Part shown: one piece after another, positions 22,923-33,353 of the stretch
Layout: every line of letters begins with the position of its first letter
Position numbering within the stretch: the first letter of the stretch is position 1
From: Symbiodinium kawagutii
Lineage: Eukaryota > Sar > Dinophyceae > Suessiales > Symbiodiniaceae
DNA length: 64,000 nucleotides
Assembly: GCA_009767595.1 (NCBI GenBank)
Contig: VSDK01003676.1
Coordinates: 496,453 to 560,452, forward strand
Direction: 5' to 3'
Made by a program: the position numbers and the translations under genes
Notes under the pieces: generated by a model
Told to the model about the DNA's origin: nothing
The model's database searches: none
Seen by the model: only the letters and a program-made list of their open reading frames with translations

Positions 22923-24097
22923 GTCAATCCCTTTAATGCTATCGAAGCCATAGTTTCCATGGCACCATGAACCAGTAGAACTCATCCACAACTGTAAGGT
23001 TTCTGTGACGATGCAACAGCTGAGGTCTGCAGGTGGGAAGTCTCTTGGATCGCAGTCCTTTCCGAACACTGCAGGGTCACCACACGGGAATTTAAAGATT
23101 GGAAAGTCCCCAACGACATACCTCTTGGGAAAATATATGGTGTCCATTTCTTCGCTAACTGCATCGTCCAAAATTATGTCTACAACCATTGTTGATTTTT
23201 TAGTTCAAGTTTATCATAAATATAGCCATGGCTTTTGATTCACATCACATTCAGCTGGACGTGGGTTATCTACTTCAATGCATTTTTAACCATGCTGTTC
23301 TTGCACCGTGGGTTATCCATTTAATGGACGTCGGAATTTAAAACATGGTGTGCTTTGCCACTTTTTTTGGCAGTGCTGGACCATCCTCAGCAAAATAGTT
23401 GGAACTGGCGTCGTGGCTAGGAGCAAGTAGCACCAAAAAAGTGATGTGTTGAAACAGGCTGGTGAACCTATACGGTATGGTGCCTATACTAGGTATACCT
23501 ATCAATACGCGTTGCGGCTTCATTGCCTTTACTAGCTGCTTAATCAGATTGGGTCTGCCATTGTTGTAGGTCAGGCCTTGCCATCCACAGGTTGGGTTGA
23601 GCCAGGAACCCCTTGGGGGTTGGAAACGAGCTGCCCCAAAGCTTTGAGACGGCAGTAAGCATGGCTTCCAGCAACTCAGTCTGAGGTAAGGCAGCAATTT
23701 TTGGGGTTGCTGCAATTTGTGCAGCTGTCATCTAATGTTGGTTGCAATGTGTGGCGAACCCGTGGATGTTTTGAGGGCTCACTGTTATATTTTGCGAAAG
23801 AAACCTTGCCGATGATTATTGATTACATTTGATTACATTGTACTTGGCTATTCATTGTGGAAACTGTTTTGAACAAGCAAATTTGGTCGGTGAATGTTGG
23901 TGAACCAATTGGAATTACTTGTATCATCTACCAATTGTTCATTTGTGATGTTTTTACTTTCTATTTTTGAAAGTATGTCAAATCACAGGTTAATCAGGTT
24001 ACCTTTCTAATTTTTTGATGTCAGCCAAGTGAACCTGTAGATCACACATTTGCCAGTCATCACAGGTTCTTGTCATCCACGTATCACCCAGCCGTAG
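22923..24097. other. Intron-like DNA
   Basis: No supported exon. A 125-codon minus-strand frame (23338-23715) overlaps a GC-richer patch at 23570-23700 with no recognisable domain. Confidence 0.4.
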
Positions 24098-24184
24098 GGT
24101 GACCGCTGCGTCAGCTTCAAGGTGTGCGGGTGCAACCGGTGCCCCGACCACCGCTGGAACGCAGGCCGGGTGTTGCGCCAGCTG
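24098..24184 (+). CDS. Candidate exon, Cys-rich segment (start of island chain 2)
   Basis: After a CCGTAG acceptor the phase 0 frame gives 29 residues (GDRCVSFKVCGCNRCPDHRW then NAGRVLRQL) up to a GTGGCG donor, also phase 0. Four Cys within 12 residues, plus His and Trp, suggest a small disulphide- or metal-binding segment. The spacing fits no motif I can name. The next candidate at 25154 starts in the matching phase. The donor could also lie at 24175. Confidence 0.5.
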
Positions 24185-24367
24185 GTGGCGTGGGGATGCT
24201 GATGATGATCAACCGATGGTTGTGAATGGTTGGCTATAGGGACTAGTAGGCAGCAATACTAAGGAATGTAATGGTCATTGATGATGCGTAACTTTCTTGT
24301 AGCACTTGCAAATTATGGTCATGACTGCGTGCTGGCCGAAGTGCCTGCACAAGACTCAAGGAGTGTA

Positions 24368-24489
24368 TGCTGCTGCTGATGATGATGATGACGATGATGA
24401 TGATCATGATGATCATGATGATCATGATGATCATGATGATCATGATCATGATGATGATGATGACGACGACGAGGATGAGGATGAGGATG

Positions 24490-24546
<57 letters not shown>
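24368..24546 (+). repeat. GAT array with a 9-bp ATGATGATC sub-array
   Basis: Pure GAT triplets at both ends, 9-bp ATGATGATC units in the middle (about 24395-24448) and a short GAGGAT block at 24470-24494. Confidence 0.95.
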
Positions 24547-25153
24547 TCAAGGATTGGCATCACCATTGTCAAGATCATAGTCATTACGATCACCTTGCGT
24601 ACTCAAGGAGGTTGAAGCTGGTTTATAAATCATGCTTTGGGCATAACATGGGCATATTCATCTACACATTTACTGTATCCATATAAACAGATATATTTTC
24701 TAATTTGCACTGCACATGTGTTGTTTACTAGTTTTTGTTGAAACGTTCAAGCACATTACAGTTGCCTATGAGGGGCTAAGTGTCTTTAAGATGATAATAG
24801 TGTGAAATTTAGTTTTGTTACATGCTGCATGCATGTTTCCCTGTGATGGCGTGTGCGTTTGATTCAGGCAACCAAAAACATGGGGTCCTTCGAAATAGGT
24901 GACTCCCAGTTATCATCCAGTTGTTTTACCATCCATAGTATAAGCCATTCGCTTGGGGGTATTTTGAGAAACCCCTGTTGGCTACTACAACCTATATCAT
25001 CCCTTTTGACCACCAAAATTATCAAACGATCAACCCTTTTAATCTATATTAACCCTAATTATATTATCAACTTATTACCCCCTATAAGACCACATGGCTA
25101 TACCTCCGTATGGTCAGGCATCAGATGGTTGTCATCTCCGGTGGTTGCCTTAG

Positions 25154-25234
25154 CACGTTTCGCTGAGGCGGCGCAAGCAGGTCCTCCTGCGCGGTGGGCT
25201 GCCCCGGGAGGTTCCGGTGCTTCTTGGGCCCATG
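25154..25234 (+). CDS. Candidate exon, basic segment
   Basis: From a CCTTAG acceptor to a GTGATG donor, 81 bases code 27 residues (HVSLRRRKQVLLRGGLPREV then PVLLGPM) in phase 0 at both ends, matching its neighbours at 24098 and 26768. A shorter alternative from 25168 (GAG acceptor) gives an Ala/Gly/Pro-rich peptide and ends one base into a codon. Product unknown. Confidence 0.4.
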
Positions 25235-25489
25235 GTGATGAGCGATGATTAGTGAGGTTTGATGATGATCAAGTGATGGCTCATGATGCATGGTGATCGT
25301 TAATAATCCCTTCCTCCTCTTGCTAAACATCCCCCTAATATTTAAAAAAACACCTTGGGTGCGCACTTCTGGATTTTTTTGGTTTTGGTCAATTGATGTC
25401 AACTGCATTTTTAAGTGTGGCAATTGGAAACTAGAAGGAAGACAACATGCCCCAACCAACGGTTGTCCCCATATTATTAAAAACCCCTT

Positions 25490-25745
25490 GGCCTCAGGGG
25501 GTTTAGTATTAGGGACCTAAACACCAAAGTGGTTTTTATCATTAGTGTCCTAAATTTAATATTAGGGTCCCCTTCGTGCAGTTGGGTTTTTCAAGTGTTG
25601 AATAGGTCTTATTAAAGAATCTAATAAGGCAAACATTAAACACTCAAGTGGTCTTTATTATTAGGGTCCTTAAATTAATATTAGGATCCCTAGCATTAAA
25701 TCCCCCCTATACTAAAAAACCTTGGGGCGCTTAGTATTTGGGGAG
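25490..25745. repeat. Diverged internal duplications around TTAGTATTAGGG
   Basis: Four related segments share GTATTAGGG(A/T)CC(C/T), 'AC(A)C…AAGTGGT(T/C)TTTAT(C/T)ATTAG' and 'TTAAATT(T)AATATTAGG' blocks, at about 25503-25565, 25563-25580, 25637-25692 and 25720-25745. This looks like a decayed tandem or nested repeat. Confidence 0.6.
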
Positions 25746-26767
25746 GGGGGGGTTAGTAAGAGGGGCAAGGGATTGATGGTTGATGAAATTATATAGTGAT
25801 GTTTCCTCAGTGGTCAATTAATGATTAATGGTCGATAAGTGTTTGATGGTTAAGGTTGATGATTACCAATGGTTTAATGATAACTGGTGGCACCTGAGTT
25901 CCAACAATGGCAGCTACACCGCAGGAAAGCGATGACCAAATCAACAGCTTGCAATTTTCATACCTGACCTCCCACAACGTAGAATTCTGCATGCCAGTGA
26001 AACGTTCTATAAGTTTGGATGGGAAAACGCTGGAAAGTGATCTGTGTATTCAAAGGTTGTCACTTGCTATCTTACTGGAGGATGTGCGGGGGTAGCTGGC
26101 AAACTCTCTACTTGCATAATTGAACAATAGCGGCGTATATAGTCAATACCGTCATGGCATTCCGGATCTGAACCGATACTGGCATACCATGTTATTGAAT
26201 CATTCTCCATACTGCATGCTGTTCGTCTGCTCAGCTTGCCGCTGCCATGATGGTATAGCCACAACGTTGTTCTTGCAGCGCCACTGTTGCTTCTGCTGAA
26301 CGGATGGGTGGTGGTTGCGAGCCACACGCGTCCTAGTAAGATCTAGTAAGAGAGGTGCGTCCCCAGAAGTTTGTCCTGCTAAGTCGCCCCCGGGTGATGA
26401 ATTTGGGTTCCTTCACCAGTATCAATGAGTGATTGATGATTCACCACCATGATGATAGTGAAACAATTGCTAAGAATGGTGGCCCTGAAGAAATGCTTAA
26501 TGATGTGAATATTGTAGTTACTTTTCCACTATCAACCTCGACCTTTTGAGTTCCATGGCCATTAATTATTGACCATCATCAATTAACCATGCCATTGTCA
26601 ACCTTGACAACGATCAACCATCAAGTTACATGGCCATGGTTATTCCTGGTTATTCCTTGGTTAATTCTAACCATGGTTAATAGCCATTATTAGGAACCCT
26701 TATTGGCCATGGTTATTCCTGGTCAAGTTACATCACCGCCATGGTTGACCTTTGCGGCGGGACCCAG

Positions 26768-26919
26768 GTTTCACTCGGTCACCGTGCCACCTCGAGAGCT
26801 CGGCAGTTGCGTGAGGCGCTGGTGAGCTGGTGGGAGCTGGAGCTGGGAGCCATCCAGGGTGGCCCAAATGGTAGGTGCTTGCTACCAGTGAAGCAGCCGA
26901 AACTGGTGAACCGCCAGAG
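26768..26919 (+). CDS. Candidate exon, helical segment
   Basis: After a GACCCAG acceptor the phase 0 frame stays open for 50 codons: VSLGHRATSRARQLREALVS, then WWELELGAIQGG…, then …LPVKQPKLVNRQ. It ends with AG at a GTTTCA donor, so the junction with the next exon (G start at 28004) codes Arg. The middle is a likely amphipathic helix. An earlier GTGAGC donor at 26827 in another frame would give a shorter exon that is also phase-compatible with 28004. Just downstream the assembly has a gap. Family unknown. Confidence 0.45.
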
Positions 26920-26962
26920 GTTTCATAAGGTGAAGTCAAGACAGTACACATCAGTAAACTCT

Positions 26963-27065
26963 NNNNNNNNNNNNNNNNNNNNNNNNNNNNNNNNNNNNNN
27001 NNNNNNNNNNNNNNNNNNNNNNNNNNNNNNNNNNNNNNNNNNNNNNNNNNNNNNNNNNNNNNNNN
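26963..27065. other. Assembly gap
   Basis: A run of 103 N. It falls in a presumed intron, 43 bases after the candidate exon end at 26919. Confidence 1.
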
Positions 27066-27820
27066 TCTGAACCGCTGGTGGGGAATCTGGTTTGGTTGAC
27101 GAGTGTCGGCTACTTGGGTTCAGATGCACAAGCAGCTTCTAGGTGAACAGTGAAAGATCCTCACAGCTGAATGTTTGGGCTTAGCCGGGTGAACTGGCCT
27201 TGTATCTGTGTTCCCTGGCAGTTTCACGACGTGCTCATGCAACCTTGGGATATCTCAACGATGCGGGGGGAGCCTGCCAACAGCATCCTGATAGATAGCC
27301 TGGCCTGTCCACAAGTTCAGGCATAGGCTCACGAAGCATCCCACTCCTGACCAACAAGACCCAGTCCTAGGTCACCAGCACGGAATTACATGCTTAAATC
27401 TTAATTAGTAGGTCATGACTAGGGCCTTATGAACTACCATCAGCCGTGAAGACAATGGTTTGTCAATCATCAGTCTGTCCGAAGGAACCGAATCCGCGGG
27501 TTTGGTTTAGCTAACTGGTGGCTTCCCACATGTTACAAACTTGAATGCTTAGTAGTGAGTAGATACCACCTGGTTTCCCATATCATCAACGATGGCTTGC
27601 TTGCCCCAAGGCTCCCTTGGGCAGCTCGCCCTCAGCTCTTCAACCACCATTCGTAGGATTCCCAATAGGTACCACCTGGTTTTCCCTATCATTCGTGGCT
27701 CTGAAACATTCCAAAAAATACTATTATTGACTTTGTAGTTAGTAGGTTCCACCTGGTTTCCCATATTAATCAATAATAACGGCTCAATACTACTAATCAT
27801 TATGAATCATTATATTTAAT

Positions 27821-27937
27821 AGTAGTTCGTCAATATCCCAGTAGTTAGTAGTTCGTTAATATCCCAGTAGTTAGTAGTTATAGTTAATATCCCAGTAGTT
27901 AGTAGTTATAGTTAATATTCCAGTAGTTAGTAGTTGT
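27821..27937 (+). repeat. Minisatellite, about 25-bp unit
   Basis: Four to five copies of AGTTAGTAGTTATAGTTAAT followed by ATCCCAGT, with small length differences between units. Confidence 0.85.
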
Positions 27938-28003
27938 CATTACTAATCATGGCTTCTCAAACCACCATTGATCGGGTGCTTACCGCCACCATGGATGGCT
28001 AAG

Positions 28004-28118
28004 GTGCATGGAACCCCCCCCTGGGGCACCGGTCAGGCCGCCCCTGGATGCCGTGGTGGAGCCGGTGACGCGGCAGGCACCGAACTATCGCCCAACGCGT
28101 TCCACCTGGGGTTGGTCC
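28004..28118 (+). CDS. Exon, proline-rich linker
   Basis: One base plus 38 codons from a GCTAAG acceptor to a GTAGAT donor. The peptide runs …MEPPPGAPVRPPLDAVVEPV… then …RQAPNYRPTRSTWGWS. The start phase (one base) completes the codon left by the 26768 exon as Arg; the end phase (0) matches 30268. A shorter start at 28035 in the same frame is possible. Pro/Arg/Val-rich, so probably an extended or disordered stretch. A second frame (Gly/Ala-rich) is also open but does not fit the phases. Confidence 0.55.
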
Positions 28119-29709
28119 GTAGATGGTTGGTTCATAGTGGCTACTGATGGTTAATAGAACCATAGTAGGCTAGTAATGGTTGGTTCATAGTGGTTAGTTC
28201 ATAATATTAACAACTGGCTAGTGATACTACTATGATCATTATGAACTATTCGGGTCATATTAACCATCACTAGCCAGTTGATAATATGACCATAATAGTT
28301 CGTAATGACCATAATAGTTAGTTGGTCATGATGGTTCAGAATGGCTAGTACTGGTTAATCATAGTGGTTTTCGATGGTTTTAGAATGGGGTTATAGTGGT
28401 TAATTATAACTATAGTTAATAATTGTTGATTTGGTTAATAACCATAGTACTTCATAAGGACCATAATAGTTAGTTGATCATTATGGTTAGTTCATAATGG
28501 CTGGTAAGAATGGTTCATTGGATAGTGATAAACTAGCCGTCTATGGACAGTAGTAGGGGGTCATCATAGGGTTCGTAATGGACATTATGAATGGCTCATC
28601 ATACTGGGTATCTATGGTTTAATAGTAGGTCATAATCGTTCATAAGAGTTTTTATGATGGTGATCCATGATGGCCAGTAATGTTTAAGTTCTTTCATGGC
28701 TGATCATAGGGTTCATAGTGGTCAGTAGTGGTTCGTATTAGGAAAATCAGCAACATAATGCTTAATAATGGCTTAATAGAAATTATTGTTAATAATGATA
28801 GTTGACCAACAACAATGGTTGGTTGTAAATGATAATAATGGCTAATAATAGGAGAAAATCACTGACCAACAAGAATAGTTAAACACCTACTAGTCATGGG
28901 TTTGTGCCCGTAAATGGTGGTACTAACCATCCGACAATGGCGATCAATGGTAGAGAAACTAACCAGCTAGAGGGGTCCACCATTTTTGGACAAACCAACA
29001 TTTATCAAGGTTTGTTTTGATTTTCATGTTGATCTACAAGATGCAAGCCTTGTGGGCGCATGATTTGAAGATCAATGGGGTTTGACATTCGGAGCAGCCT
29101 TGCTATTGCGTGCTTTGAAAGGGTTGGCGCCCCGCACTATGCTGAACAGTTGGTGATCCTTCACAAGTTCAGCATTGTTTAGATTTGTGGTTGCTGGAAA
29201 TTGGAATGCACATCTTGCAATGTTGTTTTGATTGATGCTTGAATGGCTGTTTGGGAAGCGTGAGACTTTTCTGCATAGGTTTTTACTTTTGAAGGCCATT
29301 TGTTACGGTATGAAACTGTAACCATTCAGAACCATCAAGAGCACATGGACCCCATTTCCTTCAGGCTGGCCAAGACAGAGCTTTACTCGGAAGTGGCCTG
29401 GGAGAGAGAGATTCCTTTTCGTTTCCCACTCTGGGTGATCGTATTGTGTTGTCAATTAATGTCGATTATTTGTTTTCCGATTGATACATACTATTTTTGT
29501 TTACGTTTACATTATTGAAGCAATAGTATGTTTATGCATGTCTCTTTTTTCTTGCTTTCATATTAAAAAGTGTTTGCCGCGACATGCGCGTGCTTTATGC
29601 TTTGATGATCTCCGATGTTTCATCCGTACCTGGGAGAATGGTTGAAACGCTCGCCTCATTGTAGGAATTGGACCTCAATCACCCTTTACTTTGTGGGATG
29701 AAATGGCTG
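28119..29709. other. AT-rich intron-like DNA
   Basis: Dominated by degenerate repeats of ATAGTGGTTAGTTCATAATG-like words (28125-28880). No exon seen. Short frames at 29072-29518 on both strands have no recognisable domain. Confidence 0.6.
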
Positions 29710-29813
29710 GTGTTTGGAAGGGAGCTGCGGCTGGAGCCAAGCGTATGCCTTTAATGGCCTTTTTCAAGGGGGAGCGGTTTGTAGCTACTAGGAGTGGCCT
29801 AACCAAATGGTAG
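29710..29813 (+). repeat. Family D element, copy 3
   Basis: Preceded by AATGGCTG, starts GTGTTTGGAAGGGAGC and ends CTAACCAAATGGTAG. The middle GGGGGAGCGGTTTGTAGCTA block is conserved with the other copies. Confidence 0.8.
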
Positions 29814-30267
29814 TGAATATCCATTCTCTTGGAGGTTCACCCTTTTTTACAGGGTAAATGAGGGTCGTCGTCAAATGAGACTGATCTGGAGATGGCGGAT
29901 GAGATTGCTCAAAATTCAGCAGTGACATGTTTCAGACCACGTGCAAATGGCAACGGTGCCCGTGAGCACCTGTAGCGCTTGGATCGTAACCATTCTGAAC
30001 TAGCAAAGGCAATGTTTGAATACCAAATTCGCGATGATTTTCATGCAATTCGCATTATCCATGCTGGCATCCCAACATTACCAGCCAATATCCTTGGCCC
30101 TCCAAAATAATCCAAGGATCCTAGTTGATGATCCCATATGGTCACAACATAATCCATCTACTATAAACCAAGAAGTATCCAAGGATTCTGGCTGATGATC
30201 CCATGAAATCCGATCTGTTCATCCATTCTGGTTGGGTTGCGCTGGCCCACCTGGGAACCACCTTCAG

Positions 30268-30369
30268 GCGGCCATGACCCGCAGCTTCAGCGCAGCGCCA
30301 GGGGAACCAAGGCTGTTGATGGGCTGTGAGTCGCTGTGCCCACTGCTTCCTGACTGGAACTGCTTGGCG
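30268..30369 (+). CDS. Exon, unknown product
   Basis: From a CACCTTCAG acceptor to a GTTCAA donor, 102 bases code 34 residues (AAMTRSFSAAPGEPRLLMGC then ESLCPLLPDWNCLA), phase 0 at both ends, matching the exons at 28004 and 33281. Three Cys and a Trp near the end suggest the edge of a folded region after the Pro-rich linker. No family recognised. Confidence 0.5.
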
Positions 30370-33095
30370 GTTCAAATAAGTCAAATTTTCTGGAATATTT
30401 GAGCATGAATATTGGTTGATGAAGGTTGTTCAAATTGATTCAGATTGGTTTGCCAATATTTAGGGTTGATTGGGTGATGAACTAGAATTTTTTGGAGGGG
30501 TTGCAACCACCATCCGCAGAAGAATCGACGGAAGTTGCTGGTTTATAACCACTGGTGGTAGCAGCATGTCAGCCGTGATGTCCTGATCGATCGTTCTTAG
30601 GATTTTTCTGCACTGATTGGTCACATGTTTATCGGAACCAGCAAGTACCACCCATTATGCCGTTCAGCATTGACCACTACCTACCACTTTTGAAACCATT
30701 TGAAACCATTCTCACCTTGATGATGTAAAGAAATATCGGCCACACTCACTATCAATGATCAATCATTCGCACCGCCTTTTCTCATACCTTGAATTCTCAC
30801 CTTCTGGGCATTGCAAACTGCGTCATTGCTCTGCTTCATACGCAGCGGACTGCTTAGGGTGCCATCTGCTGGGCGGCTGGACGCTCAGTGGGAAGGTTTG
30901 AATTCTTGTCACTGCCAAGAATTGTGGAGACACAGCCACTCATCAGGGTGCATGAGAAATGATGCGTGGCTTCAATGGCGTTTATTCGTGGAAGAGAATG
31001 ATACTGTACATGGCTTCAATCTTTATTCGGAGCCGGTGTTTTGGGTGTTCATGGAAGGGAATGATGCACGGCTGCAATGTCATTCGATAAGGGAGCTGGT
31101 GTTTTGATATTTTTGATTTCGGCGTCATCCAACCATCAGCTGCCTTTTGTCGATTTGTCGGGCCCAGCAAAAATCCATCACCCACAAGCTCGCTATAGCA
31201 TTACTGTATAGAAGTATCACTGCATCGCCCTGCATCGCCGGCCACACCTTGCCAATGATCCACTTCTAGTTGGTGGGTATAGGCGGATCATTCTAGAGTG
31301 CATCAGCATCCAGTATGGGAGTCAATTCTGACCAATCAACGTTGGTGTATGAGATTTCTTGGCTTCAACGTTGCCTTCGCTCTTTGTGGATAGCTATCGG
31401 AAGTCGGAACGCAGAAATGACTGGACAGATCAACCATTCATTCATCATATAGCTTGACTCACCTCCAACATCCAGCAACCAAGCATGAACCTCAAGCCTG
31501 AATTGAATACACAATTGCTCGATGATATATATCCATGAGTTATACGCCCAACATTTGACTGACAGCAGCCAGCTTGCTACATGGGACTCCATGTCAGGCC
31601 TACCGTGATCACCCGACAGGCGACGGGGGTAGATCCGTGCCATGGGTAGCAGTGACTCATTTGGGCATGCCTTTCATGGATTTTCGTTGGGAAGTCTCCA
31701 ACTGTAGCATTTAACGGTGTGGGCTTATGCAGTACCATTCTGTTAGCGAACACGGTTGCATAGCCAGTGAAGACCAGATGTGTTTCCCCCACGTTCCTCC
31801 CAACAACGGACACGCATCACCGGACATTGCTGGAGGCTGATTTCGGCCGCGCATCATGACGCTTTTCAGTGGCATCTCCATGATTCGCTGGCTGGCTGTG
31901 GTTGGATATAGGCTGGCAATATCAGCGGATTAAGCAACGGTTGTGGGATCAAATGATCCGGTTCGTGATTTTTTCACCCCCGACCCATCCTTGACCCGTT
32001 GGTACCCCCGTGAAGAACACCCTGAAAGCTCCAGGATCACGATGATGGTTAATGTTACAGTAAGATACGAAATTGTTCAGCATTTCTTTACATAAAAGTC
32101 TTTACCATAGGCAGTATTGTTTAAACAGGTTAAGCATGCAGAGAGACTACGAATGTTTCATAATCCTAATACCAAGATTTACCAAGCATATTTGTTGCAT
32201 TGTCAATTATCAGCGGTGTTTTATCAAGCATGTTGAGCATTTTCTGCAAAGTGAACAGGCGGATCACAGATCGAATTGGCCCGCGGCCATATCCCATCAT
32301 ATCCCAACATAGCCGCCTTGGCAGTGCATCGTGGGTCGACATGGTTGTTCTTAAGTTGGTTGACATGGATCAGCCGTTCGCTCGGTGAAGCAAACTGCAG
32401 CCAGGCGTCACAAACCACCTTTGTTTTGCCCGCCTCGAAAGTAAGGGCCTCAGCACCATGGGCAGGATGTTCCACTCTCTTGGTTTATGATTTTAGCCAA
32501 ACTTGCCAGTCAAATAAGATGATGGACCTGGCCCTTTTCTGGCGGGCTCGCAGCAGCCCCCTGTTGATAGCAGCGCTAGATCTCCTATGATGCATGATGT
32601 CGAAACAGTGCTCAAAGTTTGTGAGCTTGTTAAGCTGGCTTGCAGAAGACGATTAGGTATCGCAAGGCAGCTGGGTGCCTTTGAACATGTACCAAGCTGA
32701 TTTGAGCAATTTGAGCCACCACAACTCCAATGGGGTTGGTCCAAAAATGGTGACCCCAGAAATGGCTAGTTCCCCCACCAATAATGGCTACTATGGGATG
32801 GTTGGTACCACGATTTATGGACACATTTGGACCAGCTTGCTGATGGTTCTACCCACGGGTCGGCTGATCCCCAGTTTCGCAGCCCCGTTACCGTTGTGGA
32901 AGGGACCTGCCTCCTGGCCAGCGCCGTAGATCAGGTAACCAGCATCAGCCATCATTGAGGATCATTCATCGCATCCTGAATCAGTGCTAAACCCTGGGAA
33001 ACCCTGGCAAAAAAATCACTGCTACTTGTAAGCGTTTCATGCCGGGCCACTGTATGACATCATTCATCTATGTATAAAATGCATGCAAGATGCAT
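30370..33095. other. Intron-like DNA without supported exon
   Basis: A family C-like fragment lies near 30466-30517 (GGGTTGCAACCACCATCC). Open frames at 30811-31107 and 32224-32744 on both strands show no domain. A duplicated phrase (GAATGATACTGTACATGGCTTCAAT versus GAATGATGCACGGCTGCAAT) sits at 30990-31080. Confidence 0.45.
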
Positions 33096-33211
33096 ATGGG
33101 TGTTTCTCAAAATAGGGGACCCCCCAAAAGCATCCATCATGAACCATTTATAGTACTAAACCATACTAAACCCACCATTTTGAGGATCTGCTATGTTAAG
33201 AAACCACCCTA
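33096..33211 (+). repeat. Family A element, copy 4
   Basis: GGGTGTTTCTCAAAATAGGG at the left, CTATGTTAAGAAACCACCC at the right, and the ACCATTTATAGTA interior block. Confidence 0.85.
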
Positions 33212-33280
33212 TCAGCTGCATATCACTGCGCATTTTCATCACTTTGGGTGGCTTGAAAGCCATGGTTTGCGGCACCTGAG

Positions 33281-33353
33281 GCGGCACCGGAGTCTGCACC
33301 GCCAGCGCAACCAGCGCTGGGCGATGGAAAGTTGACCAGGCGCGGCGAGGGCG
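33281..33353 (+). CDS. Exon, Ala/Pro-rich linker
   Basis: After a CACCTGAG acceptor the phase 0 frame gives 24 residues (AAPESAPPAQPALGDGKLTR then RGEG) and one extra base at a GTGAAA donor. The start phase matches 30268-30369. The extra G pairs with the two-base start of the island at 37600 (or 37101). Third positions are strongly G/C against AT-rich flanks. A disordered linker by composition. Confidence 0.6.

Noticed and set aside
22326-23189. 287-codon minus-strand frame and 160-204-codon plus-strand frames
   Set aside because: Two thirds is the TTGTTC array; the unique flanks show no domain.
24243-24686. Poly-Asp/Glu and poly-Ile frames
   Set aside because: GAT microsatellite artefact.
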